NCBI GenBank assembly: GCA_964646625.1
Contig: CAZYHC010000012.1
Span: 1 to 64,000 of the forward strand
Direction of reading: 5' to 3'
Length of the DNA stretch: 64,000 nucleotides
DNA from: DAOULT01 sp964646625
GTDB lineage: Bacteria > Chloroflexota > Anaerolineae > CAZYHC01
Each line of letters opens with the position of its first letter. Positions within the stretch are counted from its first letter, which is position 1. The position numbers were made by a program, and so were the translations under genes. Of this stretch, positions 5,998 to 14,496 are shown piece by piece. The notes beneath the pieces are model-generated. The model ran no database searches and had not been told where the DNA came from. It saw only the letters and a list, made by a program, of their open reading frames with translations.

Positions 5998-8791
5998 GAA
6001 AGCCCTAAACAGGCTTGCGGTCACGATTATTTTGCTCAGTCTACTGTTCCTGAGTTTTGGATCGGGCGCGGTATCGCAGGGTCCAGAATCGCTGTCTGGT
6101 GGGAGGTTCGTGATCCTGCTGGCGGGTGAAGATAACGCCTTCACATACGTTCCTCCTCCTGAGGAGTTTGAGGTAGGCGTCAAAACCGCCACGATCACTG
6201 TAAATTACATTGGTGGCTGGGACGCCGCGGCCAAGACCGCTTTCCAGCACGCGGTGGATATCTGGGCCTCACAGGTCACCTCGTCGGTGCCGATCACAAT
6301 CGACGCCCAGTGGAAGCCGCTGAGCCCGCCAGGGGTGCTGGGCATGTGTGGCCCGACAAACTTTTTCCGCAACTTTCCCGGTGCTCCGCGCACCAACACG
6401 TGGTATCCAGTAGCACTGGCTAATAAACTGACCGGGTCCGATCTCGATCCTGGAGTAGCCGACATCGACGCTCAGTTTAACAGCGCCCGCCCCGACTGGT
6501 ACTTTGGCACCGACGGCAACACGCCTGCGGGCAGGCTGGACTTTGCCAGCGTGGTACTGCATGAAATTTGCCACGGCCTGGGGTTCATCGGCTCTATGGA
6601 GGTGGTAGGTGGCCTGGGCAGGTGGGGGTATGACAGTCTGGGGAATCCATCGGGGTCTCCTTTTGTCTTCGACCACTTCGCCGTAAATGGCTCCGGCCAG
6701 AGCCTCCTCAACGATTTCACCAATAACTCCGTGGCGCTGGGGAACCAGTTAACCAGCAACAACATCTTCTTTAACGGGCCCAGCGCGGTGGCAGGGGCGG
6801 GCGGTACTAATCCCAAACTGTATGTGCCCGGCTCGTGGCAGGAAGGCTCCAGTTACTCCCACCTCGATGAGATCTACAACGGGACCCCTAATGCGCTGAT
6901 GACCTACTCGCTGGACATGGCTGAGGCCAATCACGATCCAGGGCCTATCACGCGCGGCATATTCACGGATATAGGCTGGGATGTCAGCGGCCCTGTCGTC
7001 TCGCGGGCCACCGAGCGGGTCAGCGTGGACTCTAACGGCAACCAGACCACCGACGGCGATAGCGGCTGGCCCTCCATCTCTTCCGACGGGCGCTACGTGG
7101 CCTTCCATTCCTTTGCCACCGGCCTGGTGAGCGGCGACACTAACCTGCGGCGGGACGTCTTCGTGCACGACCGCCAGACGGGCGCCACCACGCGGGTCAG
7201 CGTGAACTCCTCCGGCACCCAGGCCACCGGCGGCAACAGCGAGGATCCAGCCATCTCGGCCGACGGGCGCTACGTGGCCTTCGACTCCGCGGCCACCAAC
7301 CTGGTGAGCGGCGACACTAATGGGGTGTGGGACATCTTCGTGCACGACCGCCAGACGGGCGCCACCACGCGGGTCAGCGTGAACTCCTCCGGCACCCAGG
7401 CCACCGGCGGCAACAGCGAGGATCCAGCCATCTCGGCCGACGGGCGCTACGTGGCCTTCGACTCCGCGGCCACCAACCTGGTGAGCGGCGACACTAATGG
7501 GGTGTGGGACATCTTCGTGCACGACCGCCAGACGGGCGCCACCACGCGGGTCAGCGTGAACTCCTCCGGCACCCAGGCCACCGGCGGCAGTAGCTACTAT
7601 CCAGCCATCTCGGCCGATGGGCGCTACGTGGCCTTCGAGTCCAATGCCACCAACCTGGTGAGCGGCGACACTANNNNNNNNNNNNNNNNNNNNNNNNNNN
7701 NNNNNNNNNNNNNNNNNNNNNNNNNNNNNNNNNNNNNNNNNNNNNNNNNNNNNNNNNNNNNNNNNNNNNNNNNGGGCGCCACCACGCGGGTCAGCGTGAA
7801 CTCCTCCGGCACCCAGGCCACCGGCGGCGGCAGCTACCGCCCGGCCATCTCGGCCGATGGGCGCTACGTGGCCTTCGAGTCCAATGCCACCGACCTGGTG
7901 AGCGGCGACACTAATGGGATGTCGGACATCTTCTTGCACGACCGCCAGACGGGCGCCACCACACGGGTCAGCGTGAACTCCGCCGGCACCCAGACCACTG
8001 ACGGCGACAGCAGCGATCCGGATGTCTCGGACGACGGGCGCTACGTGGCCTTCGAGTCCAATGCCACCAACCTGGTGAGCGGCGACACTAACAGTCAGAT
8101 TGACATCTTCTTGCGCGACCGGCAGGCGGGCACCACCGCACGGGTCAGCGTGAACTCCTCCGGCAGCCAGGCCACCGGCGGCCATAGCTACGACCCATCC
8201 CTCTCCTCCGATGGACGTCACGTGGCCCTCCGCTCCTTTGCCACCAACCTGGTGAGCAGCGACACCAACGGGTTTGCGGACATCTTCGTGCGCGACCGCC
8301 AGGAGGGCAGCACCGAACGGGTCAGCGTGGACTCCTCCGGCAGCCAGGCCACCGGCGGGATTCTTGGCAGCGACGACCCATCCATCTCGGACGACGGGCG
8401 CTACGTGGCCTTCAGTTCCGAGGCCACCAACCTGGTGTCCGGCGACACCAACGGGTTTGCGGACGTCTTCGTGCACGACCGGGGGCCCTCGGGCAAGGTT
8501 TACCTGCCGATCATCAGGAAGGACCAGCCTCCCCAATTTGGCCGGCTGGCAATCATCAACAATACCGGCGGCACACTGAGCATGACGCTCTCAGGATTGG
8601 GGACGAGGACTTTTGGGGCAGGCACGTCGTACTGGGAGGATATCCCGGTTGGTACGTACAGTTGGACCGCCACCACCACGGCGTGTGCAGGGAGCCTATC
8701 CGGCACAGTCACCATAACTGCTGGGGGGACGAAAACTTTGGGGCCCTTCACTTGCGGGGTAAGTAGCCTTTCCGTGGCTGAAGGCGAATAA
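5978..8791 (+). CDS. Secreted HExxH metalloprotease with PD40 beta-propeller and YLPxxxK motif (contains assembly gap)
   Basis: The start follows AGAAGGAGG and opens into a signal peptide (IILLSLLFLSFGSGAVS). The protease domain carries VVLHEICHGLGFIGSM (His195, Glu196, His199), an HExxHGLGF form in which the usual metzincin third His is replaced by Ser, so the third ligand is unclear. From 7003 the gene encodes at least eight 59-residue blades (177 bases) of PD40/TolB type, each with RVSVNSSG, PAISADGRYVAF and TNLVSGDTN. Units 7180-7356 and 7357-7533 read as identical. A 100-N gap sits in the fourth unit, so true length is unknown. The tail has VYLPIIRK and an Ig-like domain. Probably binds and degrades an extracellular polymer. 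Confidence 0.85.
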   Translation: MNNLISRKALNRLAVTIILLSLLFLSFGSGAVSQGPESLSGGRFVILLAGEDNAFTYVPPPEEFEVGVKTATITVNYIGGWDAAAKTAFQHAVDIWASQVTSSVPITIDAQWKPLSPPGVLGMCGPTNFFRNFPGAPRTNTWYPVALANKLTGSDLDPGVADIDAQFNSARPDWYFGTDGNTPAGRLDFASVVLHEICHGLGFIGSMEVVGGLGRWGYDSLGNPSGSPFVFDHFAVNGSGQSLLNDFTNNSVALGNQLTSNNIFFNGPSAVAGAGGTNPKLYVPGSWQEGSSYSHLDEIYNGTPNALMTYSLDMAEANHDPGPITRGIFTDIGWDVSGPVVSRATERVSVDSNGNQTTDGDSGWPSISSDGRYVAFHSFATGLVSGDTNLRRDVFVHDRQTGATTRVSVNSSGTQATGGNSEDPAISADGRYVAFDSAATNLVSGDTNGVWDIFVHDRQTGATTRVSVNSSGTQATGGNSEDPAISADGRYVAFDSAATNLVSGDTNGVWDIFVHDRQTGATTRVSVNSSGTQATGGSSYYPAISADGRYVAFESNATNLVSGDTXXXXXXXXXXXXXXXXXXXXXXXXXXXXXXXXXXGATTRVSVNSSGTQATGGGSYRPAISADGRYVAFESNATDLVSGDTNGMSDIFLHDRQTGATTRVSVNSAGTQTTDGDSSDPDVSDDGRYVAFESNATNLVSGDTNSQIDIFLRDRQAGTTARVSVNSSGSQATGGHSYDPSLSSDGRHVALRSFATNLVSSDTNGFADIFVRDRQEGSTERVSVDSSGSQATGGILGSDDPSISDDGRYVAFSSEATNLVSGDTNGFADVFVHDRGPSGKVYLPIIRKDQPPQFGRLAIINNTGGTLSMTLSGLGTRTFGAGTSYWEDIPVGTYSWTATTTACAGSLSGTVTITAGGTKTLGPFTCGVSSLSVAEGE
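7003..8490 (+). repeat. 177-bp tandem repeats encoding propeller blades
   Basis: Unit boundaries at 7003, 7180, 7357, 7534, (gap), 7774, 7951, 8128 and 8305 are spaced by exactly 177 bases where no gap intervenes. The last unit is a little longer because of an ILGSD insertion. The second and third units appear identical, pointing to recent duplication. Confidence 0.9.
7674..7773. other. Assembly gap (100 N) inside tandem repeat
   Basis: Exactly 100 N, the usual placeholder for a gap of unknown size. From the 177-base register the missing sequence should be 37 bases plus a whole number of repeat units. Both 100 and 37 leave remainder 1 on division by 3, so the frame stays open through the filler by coincidence. 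Confidence 0.95.
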
Positions 8792-8825
8792 TAATCGCCC
8801 TCCCCTTGCCTGTAAAGCAGGTCTC

Positions 8826-8858
8826 AGGTGCCTGGCACTTCCAAAGTGCCAGGCCCCT
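8826..8858. repeat. 33-bp palindrome, copy 1 (convergent intergenic)
   Basis: AGGTGCCTGGCACTT, loop CCA, then the matching arm with one change. It lies between the convergent ends of the propeller protease and the LysM-M23 gene and is followed by a T-rich run (CCCCTTTCTTT), so here it could act as a terminator. Confidence 0.85.
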
Positions 8859-8873
8859 TTCTTTCCAACCAGG

Positions 8874-10136
8874 CTAGCCGGGTATCAACTGCTGGGTCCA
8901 TTGCAGGGGATCGACGCTCACCCCGCCCACGCGTACCTCCCAATGCAAATGCGGCCCGGTGGAGCGACCGGTGTTGCCCACCGCGCCGATTACGTCGCCT
9001 TTTTTCACGGCCTGATCCACCTCAACGTCCACGCCGGACAGGTGACAGTAAAGGCTATACACCCTCCATCCATGATCGATGATCACGGTGTTGCCCCTTA
9101 TAGCCAGAGGGCCAGCCCAGGCCACGCGGCCGGCCGCAGCCGCCATCACCGGCGTGCCCGCCGCTCCCCGCAGGTCGAGGCCGCTGTGACGGTTGTGAAG
9201 CAGGCCGCCGTTGTAGGAGCGGTAGCTCCCGAAGCCCGAGATGACCGGAGCGTGGGGTATGGGGGTCAGGAACGAACCTCGCCAGGCCCGTTGGGGATTG
9301 AAACGACCGCAGAGCAGGGCCAGCCGTCGGTCCTCGAAAACGTTCAGGCTTCGCTCCAGGAGAGGGAGGCGGTCCGCGGGCAGGGTGATATCCTGCCGGG
9401 AGAAAAGTCCGCCAAGCACCTGCAAGGTGCCGGTCAAAATGGTCGTATGGCCGCTCTGGTCGAGGGCCGTCAACTCCACCTCGTGCGGGCCGGGAGGCGT
9501 CCAGAGCGGGATACTGATCAAAGCCCGGCGCCGTCCCCCCTCGTCCGCGAAAGTCAGGGCGCGGTTCGCCACCTGGCCGGTGACGGTCAGCGGGTGGCGG
9601 GCCTCAATCTCGACCATGAGGGTCTGGCCCTGGATCACTGGCCCCGGTTTGAGCGTAACGGTCAGGGCCGCCGTGGCCGATAGCAGGGTAGTGGTCTGGA
9701 GGAAGTCACCTGCGGGGATGACGAGCTGCTGGCCGACGCGGAGGATAGTGGGATCCATGATGCCGTTGGCCTGGCTCAACGCGGCCAGCGTTACCCCATA
9801 GCGTTGGGCAATGGAAAAAAGGGTTTCACCCGACTTCACCACGTGGATGCGGGCCCCTTCTGGCGTCGGCGTGGCGGTAGGAGTAGGAGAGGGAAGCGGT
9901 ATGACCAGGCGTTGGCCGGGGTGAATCAGCCTGGGGTTGTCGATATCGTTGGCCGCGACAATGGCTTCCACCGTCGTCCCGTAACGTTGGGCGATGGAGA
10001 AAAGGGTCTCGCCCGGCTGCACCAGGTGGATGAGGTGAGGGGGTTGAGTCTGTGGAGTCTGCGCCAGGGCAGAGAGCAGCCCCAGTTGAATCAGCAATAT
10101 CGTTAAGGCCAGCACTTTTATCAAAGTGGTTTTCAT
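8874..10136 (-). CDS. Secreted peptidoglycan-binding M23 endopeptidase with two LysM domains
   Basis: 420-residue exported cell-wall hydrolase. A signal peptide (LALTILLIQLGLLSALAQ) is followed by two LysM domains at about residues 36-80 (LVQPGETLFSIAQRYG) and 97-140 (VVKSGETLFSIAQRYG), separated by a PTPTATPTP linker. A middle beta domain follows and then an M23 domain at about 310-412 with the zinc and catalytic motifs HSGLDLRG and GPHLHWEV. All expected residues are present. AGGAG precedes the ATG. Likely role is peptidoglycan remodelling or amidase activation; many M23 proteins with intact HxH are active DD-endopeptidases. A 33-bp palindrome lies on each side of the gene. Confidence 0.93.
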   Translation of the reverse strand: MKTTLIKVLALTILLIQLGLLSALAQTPQTQPPHLIHLVQPGETLFSIAQRYGTTVEAIVAANDIDNPRLIHPGQRLVIPLPSPTPTATPTPEGARIHVVKSGETLFSIAQRYGVTLAALSQANGIMDPTILRVGQQLVIPAGDFLQTTTLLSATAALTVTLKPGPVIQGQTLMVEIEARHPLTVTGQVANRALTFADEGGRRRALISIPLWTPPGPHEVELTALDQSGHTTILTGTLQVLGGLFSRQDITLPADRLPLLERSLNVFEDRRLALLCGRFNPQRAWRGSFLTPIPHAPVISGFGSYRSYNGGLLHNRHSGLDLRGAAGTPVMAAAAGRVAWAGPLAIRGNTVIIDHGWRVYSLYCHLSGVDVEVDQAVKKGDVIGAVGNTGRSTGPHLHWEVRVGGVSVDPLQWTQQLIPG

Positions 10137-10169
10137 CGCTTCGCTCTCCTGCGTTTAACGATGCATATC

Positions 10170-10202
10170 AGGTGCCTGGCACTTCCAAAGTGCCAGGCAC
10201 CT
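10170..10202. repeat. 33-bp palindrome, copy 2
   Basis: Perfect 15-base arms (AGGTGCCTGGCACTT and its complement) around CCA, in the 149-base spacer between the LysM-M23 gene and the FtsX-type permease gene. Both flanking genes are read from the minus strand. Confidence 0.9.
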
Positions 10203-10285
10203 TAGAGCTTCCTGCCTTTAACGGCTTTTGCATTTTAGCAGATAAAGCCCTCGAAGTCAAAAAATGGTCTTTGACCCCATTATTA

Positions 10286-12946
10286 CTATCCGCCCCTTTC
10301 TTCTTTCAGGGCGGTGATCATATCGGTGCGGGCCGCCACTTCGGCCGGCCACAGGGCGGCCAGATTGGGCACCAGCAGCGCCGTGACCAGGCTGGAGATC
10401 AGCGCAAAGGCAGGGACGAAATAATCCAGGGGATAGCCGCTCAGGATGCCCAGCACGTGCAGAAAAGACCGCGACAGGATAAGCCCCCCCACGATGCCCA
10501 ACGTCCCGCCTATGGCCCCGACCGTGCCCGCTTCGGACAGGATGATCCGGCCCACCTGAAAGCGAGTCATGCCCAGGGCGCGCATCGTGCCGATCTCCCG
10601 TTGGCGCTCCAGGATGTTCATGAACAGGGTGTTGGTCACCCCCAGGGCGGAGATGAGCAGGGCGATGAAGAGCATCATGTTGTTGATCTGGTCAAACTGA
10701 CTGATGTTGGACAGGTTGCGCTCCTTGAAATGTTCGATGTCCTCCACGTTGAGATTATAGCGCGTGCCCAGGCGCTTTTCGATGCGGTCTGCCACCTCGT
10801 TCAGGTCCGCCCCTTCGGCCACTATAACGTCGATCAGGGTGGCGTCTTTCAGGCGGAAATCCCGCTTCAGGGTAGACCAGGAACCGACCACCACGTTGCC
10901 AAAAGCGGTGAAGTCGATCTCTATCCCTACCACCTCAAACTCTTTATCTCCGCGAGCCGTCCTGAGAAACACCCGGTCGCCGATCTTGATGTCGTGGCGC
11001 TCGCTGAGGAAGGAGGAAACCAGGATAGCCTGGCCGTCCTCCATAGCTCTCAGGGCAGCTTTAACGTCTCTCGGCTCGTCGCTGAAAATGAAGTTAGCCT
11101 TCTCGTCCAGGTAACGGGGGATAGAGACCGCCATGAAAACAAGGTCGATTTCCTGGCCGTTTTGAAGAGTCAGGGTAGTGGGCAGATAGCGGACGGGGTG
11201 GACCTCGGTTACGCCTTTTATGGAAGCGATGGTCCGCCCCACCCTGCGGTAAGGCATCGGTGAGGGGGAAACAACGATCAGATCGGTGTTGGCTACCTCG
11301 TCGATGTACTCGGTAAAGCGTGCCCGGAAGCTGGTCGTCCAGATGTTAAGCGAGATCAACATGATCAGCCCCAGCATCAGGGTGCCGGTGGTGGATATGG
11401 TGCGGCCCATTTCACGGCGGACGTTGTCGCTGCCTATCTTGCCCTCCCGCCCGTAGAAGAGGGCCACAAAGGGGCGCCAAAGCCGCTGGAGCACGGAGAC
11501 AGTGGTGGGTAACAAAAGGAGCATGCCGACAATGAAAATGAATAGCCCCCCCTGGAGCATGGTGGCGTCGGACATGAAGCGCCGCAGCGTGTCGGTGATG
11601 GCTGAACTGTACAGGACAGCCAGGGAGCCAGTGACCAGGGCCAGGCCCAGGAGACGCAAAAGAGGGCCTCTGCACCCTCCTGCTCCTCCCCGCCGATGGC
11701 GGGAGCGGACGGCCGCCAGCGGCGAGACCCGGCTGGCCTGCCAGGCCGGCCACAAAGCCGCCACCAGGGTAACGGACAGGCCCGTCAACAGGCCGGGGAT
11801 GAACTGGCCGGGGGCCAGGGTGAAACTTCTGAGATCGCTTCTGACCAGCTCTTCCAGGACGCCGCGCGAGAAATAGGCCAGGCCCGGCCCCAAAAGCAAC
11901 CCCAACGTGGAGCCGAAACCGCCCAACAGCAGAGACTCGGCCAGCAAGAGAACCATGATTTGACCGGCGGTCACGCCCAGGCTGCGGAGCAGGCCGTGCT
12001 CCCTGGTGCGTTCCACTACGGTCATGGCGAAGGTATTATAAATAAGAAACGCCCCGGCAAAAAGAGCCAGGACGCCCAAAAGGCCCATACTGATCTCGAA
12101 ATATTCCAGCACCCGGCCTACCATGACGCCTTTGGCCGCCGGAAAAGTGACGCTGTACTCCGCCCCCAACTGCTCAGCCAGGAGACGCAGGACGCGGTCG
12201 GCGTCGGCCCCCTGACGGAGAACGACGTCGATCTGATGCACCTTGCGCCTGAGATCGTAGGCCGTTTGCACCGCTTTCAGGGGAGCGATGGCTACCTGGC
12301 CCTGGTTGGCCGCAGCCAGACCCTCCTGGGCCAGCAGGCCGACGATGGTGAAACTGGCCGTCCCTTCGAGAGCGATCAACTCCAGGTGATCGCCCACCTC
12401 CAGTTCCAACTCCTCGGCGTATTGCTCGCCCAGAAGGAGGGGGAATTTTTCCTGGCCCGCCTCCTCCAGGGGCTTTCCGGCGCTCAGCCGGTAGGGGTGA
12501 AGCGGCTCGTTCTGCGCCCACAAGGACGCTGAGGACGAAGAATGACGGGCCAGCGCCGCAGGAGCTTTTTCCAGAAGGGGGTCGAGACCGTACAGGATCA
12601 TGCCGGTGAAGAGTATGGCCCCATCGAGCTGCCAGTTGTCCACCTCGGAGGTGGGCAGCGTCAGCAGTTGGATGAGAGGTGCGGCCCGTTCCACGTCGGG
12701 CAGGTCCTGTACTTTGGTCAGGATCCTCTGTTTAAAGGCTTCCTCCTCCACGGCGTTGCTGATGGTGATGTCGGCATCACCGGCGACTTCGCGGAAGACA
12801 GTATCTACCGAGTCAACGGCGCTCTGGCGGGTAATGGCGATGGAAACAATGGCGGCCACGCCCAGGACGATGCCCAGAGTGGTGAGCGCCGTGCGCGTTT
12901 TGCGGATCCACAGGTTGCGGAGAGCCAGTCTAAATAGATAACGCAT
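10286..12946 (-). CDS. MacB/FtsX-type ABC transporter permease with duplicated FtsX domain
   Basis: 886-residue integral membrane protein of the type that works with a separate LolD/MacB-like ATPase in mechanotransmission or export of lipids, lipoproteins or peptides. The first transmembrane helix at about residues 15-40 (GIVLGVAAIVSIAI) precedes a large extracytoplasmic MacB-PCD domain; then a three-helix FtsX block (about 270-400), a second periplasmic domain and a second FtsX block (about 750-880) with ERQREIGTMRALGMT. This tandem layout is typical of the family. No ATPase gene lies next to it, so the partner is encoded elsewhere. It is the last gene of a tightly spaced minus-strand run starting at 16689. 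Confidence 0.9.
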   Translation of the reverse strand: MRYLFRLALRNLWIRKTRTALTTLGIVLGVAAIVSIAITRQSAVDSVDTVFREVAGDADITISNAVEEEAFKQRILTKVQDLPDVERAAPLIQLLTLPTSEVDNWQLDGAILFTGMILYGLDPLLEKAPAALARHSSSSASLWAQNEPLHPYRLSAGKPLEEAGQEKFPLLLGEQYAEELELEVGDHLELIALEGTASFTIVGLLAQEGLAAANQGQVAIAPLKAVQTAYDLRRKVHQIDVVLRQGADADRVLRLLAEQLGAEYSVTFPAAKGVMVGRVLEYFEISMGLLGVLALFAGAFLIYNTFAMTVVERTREHGLLRSLGVTAGQIMVLLLAESLLLGGFGSTLGLLLGPGLAYFSRGVLEELVRSDLRSFTLAPGQFIPGLLTGLSVTLVAALWPAWQASRVSPLAAVRSRHRRGGAGGCRGPLLRLLGLALVTGSLAVLYSSAITDTLRRFMSDATMLQGGLFIFIVGMLLLLPTTVSVLQRLWRPFVALFYGREGKIGSDNVRREMGRTISTTGTLMLGLIMLISLNIWTTSFRARFTEYIDEVANTDLIVVSPSPMPYRRVGRTIASIKGVTEVHPVRYLPTTLTLQNGQEIDLVFMAVSIPRYLDEKANFIFSDEPRDVKAALRAMEDGQAILVSSFLSERHDIKIGDRVFLRTARGDKEFEVVGIEIDFTAFGNVVVGSWSTLKRDFRLKDATLIDVIVAEGADLNEVADRIEKRLGTRYNLNVEDIEHFKERNLSNISQFDQINNMMLFIALLISALGVTNTLFMNILERQREIGTMRALGMTRFQVGRIILSEAGTVGAIGGTLGIVGGLILSRSFLHVLGILSGYPLDYFVPAFALISSLVTALLVPNLAALWPAEVAARTDMITALKEERGG

Positions 12947-12986
12947 TAAGCCATTTCAAAACCTGGGGGTCGTTCGCTTTGGGCAC

Positions 12987-13292
12987 TTACTCTCTGATAC
13001 GCCTGATCTCGAAGACCACCGGGTTGAAGGCATCGGGGCAGGCGTGGGTGGACACGTCCTTGTCTTTGAGCCAGGGAAAGTCGGCCCCGTAGCGCATGGC
13101 GAACACCTTGGGCAGGAAACTGTACAAGGCGTGGATACAAACCTTGCCCTCCACCGTCCGGCCATCGAAAACCACCGTATCCCCCACCTGGTGACCGGCT
13201 GGACAGCTCCCCTCCCGACTGATCACCCGGGCCACGATCTTATATCCCACGTCCTCGTAACCTTCCTCTTTCTGGTTGTAATCCTGTTCCAT
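12987..13292 (-). CDS. TIGR04076 family protein
   Basis: Small protein of about 101 residues matching the TIGR04076 pattern: YKIVARVISREGSCPAGH then QVGDTVVFDG, and a Cys-containing C-terminal part (STHACPDAFNPVVFEIRR). The family function is unknown; the conserved Cys and His residues could bind a metal. I prefer the ATG at 13292, which has an AGAGAG site, over an in-frame TTG two codons upstream. It lies 24 bases after the nitrilase gene and 40 bases before the FtsX permease, so it is probably co-transcribed. Confidence 0.8.
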   Translation of the reverse strand: MEQDYNQKEEGYEDVGYKIVARVISREGSCPAGHQVGDTVVFDGRTVEGKVCIHALYSFLPKVFAMRYGADFPWLKDKDVSTHACPDAFNPVVFEIRRIRE

Positions 13293-13322
13293 TGCCAATC
13301 TCTCTTTCAGTTCAACAGAAAT

Positions 13323-14102
13323 CTAATAGGAATCCGGCCGCCGGTCGGCAAATACCTGGATCCGTTGACGTACCTCCTCGACCAGATCGAGGTCGATCTG
13401 GGCGGTGAGGAGTATCTCCGTCTCGCCTGCTTCCACCACCGTTTCGCCCCAGGGGTCGTAGATGGCCGAGCGACCGAAAAACTTTAGGCCCTGGTCCCGG
13501 CCCACGTGATTGCAGGCGGCCATGAACATCTGGTTCTCGATGGCCCGCGCCCGCAGCAGGGTTTGCCAGTGCATCAGACGGGGATGCGGCCACCCGGCGG
13601 GCAGGAACACGATCTTTGCGCCGGCCAGAGCGTACTTGCGGAACAGTTCCGGGAAGCGCAGATCGTAGCAGATGGCGATGGCGCTCCGGCCCCAGGGCAG
13701 GTCAAACAGGGGCGTGGTCTGCCCGGCCGCCAGGTACCTGTCCTCATGCATCAGGCTGAAGAGGTGGATTTTGCTGTAGTGTCCCAGGCGCTCGCCTGTG
13801 GGAGAAAACAGGGGAGCGGTGTTGAAATAACGACCGTTCTCTTTGGAAAGAAGGGAGCCGGCGATGTAAATACCATGCTCACGGGCCATTGCGGCCAGTT
13901 GGACAAAAGGGCCTTCGTCGAGGGTGGTGGCATATCGGTCGGCGTTTTCCAGGTCAAAGAAGGTGGTCCATAACTCAGGAAAGACGATGAGGTCCGAGCC
14001 GCGCCGTTTGGCCTCGGCGATCCATTCCCGTCCTTTAGCCAGGTTGACCTCCGGCTGGCCGGGAACCGCCTCTATCTGAGCCAGGGATATCGTCAGTTTC
14101 AA
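13323..14102 (-). CDS. Carbon-nitrogen hydrolase (nitrilase superfamily, amidase-like)
   Basis: 259-residue cytoplasmic enzyme that hydrolyses a C-N bond of an amide. The catalytic triad is complete: Glu43 in FPELW, Lys111 in YSKIHLF and Cys145 in AICYDLRFPELF. The RFPELF sequence after the nucleophile and the size fit the omega-amidase/Nit2 and deaminated-glutathione amidase branch more than true nitrilases. The start is a TTG with GGGAGGTG six bases upstream. It is in the middle of the 16689-10286 gene run, with 38 bases to the cupin gene. Exact substrate not determinable. Confidence 0.88.
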   Translation of the reverse strand: MKLTISLAQIEAVPGQPEVNLAKGREWIAEAKRRGSDLIVFPELWTTFFDLENADRYATTLDEGPFVQLAAMAREHGIYIAGSLLSKENGRYFNTAPLFSPTGERLGHYSKIHLFSLMHEDRYLAAGQTTPLFDLPWGRSAIAICYDLRFPELFRKYALAGAKIVFLPAGWPHPRLMHWQTLLRARAIENQMFMAACNHVGRDQGLKFFGRSAIYDPWGETVVEAGETEILLTAQIDLDLVEEVRQRIQVFADRRPDSY

Positions 14103-14140
14103 TTTATCACCTCCCGAAGGGCGAACGGTTTTCTGAACGT

Positions 14141-14485
14141 CTATAGCTCCAGGTCGGGGCCCTGGGCCGCTTCCCAGAGCAGGTCCCTGGCTTTGAACAT
14201 GAGCACCAGGGCTCCTTTTTCCGAGCGGGAGCGATGTACTTCATGGGCCTTGGCTACCAGGACGTCCTTCTCCCGCAGGAGCACGCTGCGGCCATCGGCG
14301 TAGTCGATGTAGATCTCTCCTTCCAGCACCAGGTAAAGCTCATCCTGGGGATGTTTGTGGTAAGCGTGTTTACCTTCAAAACGGCTGAGGTAAGCGTCAT
14401 AATCATCGACCCGGCCCAGTATAGCCAGGGTAAAGGGTTTGGCGATCAAAGCGGCAATCTGCTCAACGCTTACTTTAGGGGGCAT
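14141..14485 (-). CDS. Small cupin-domain protein
   Basis: 114-residue single cupin barrel. The metal-site motifs are readable: KHPQDELYLVLEGEIYIDY (HxxxxE and the Gly-rich turn) and AHEVHRSRSEKG with the late His residues. The ATG follows AAGGAGA. Such proteins act as isomerases, dioxygenases or sensors; without a fused domain no specific role can be given. It lies 11 bases downstream of the HDAC-like gene in a presumed operon. Confidence 0.8.
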   Translation of the reverse strand: MPPKVSVEQIAALIAKPFTLAILGRVDDYDAYLSRFEGKHAYHKHPQDELYLVLEGEIYIDYADGRSVLLREKDVLVAKAHEVHRSRSEKGALVLMFKARDLLWEAAQGPDLEL

Positions 14486-14496
14486 GGCCGTCTCCT

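Noticed and set aside
6749..8536. A long open frame of 595 codons antisense to the propeller protease
   Set aside because: It mirrors the 177-base repeats on the other strand; high GC at the third codon positions opens the antisense frame. No ribosome site or family match. Other long antisense frames (for example 11696-12532 and 49743-50960) have the same explanation.
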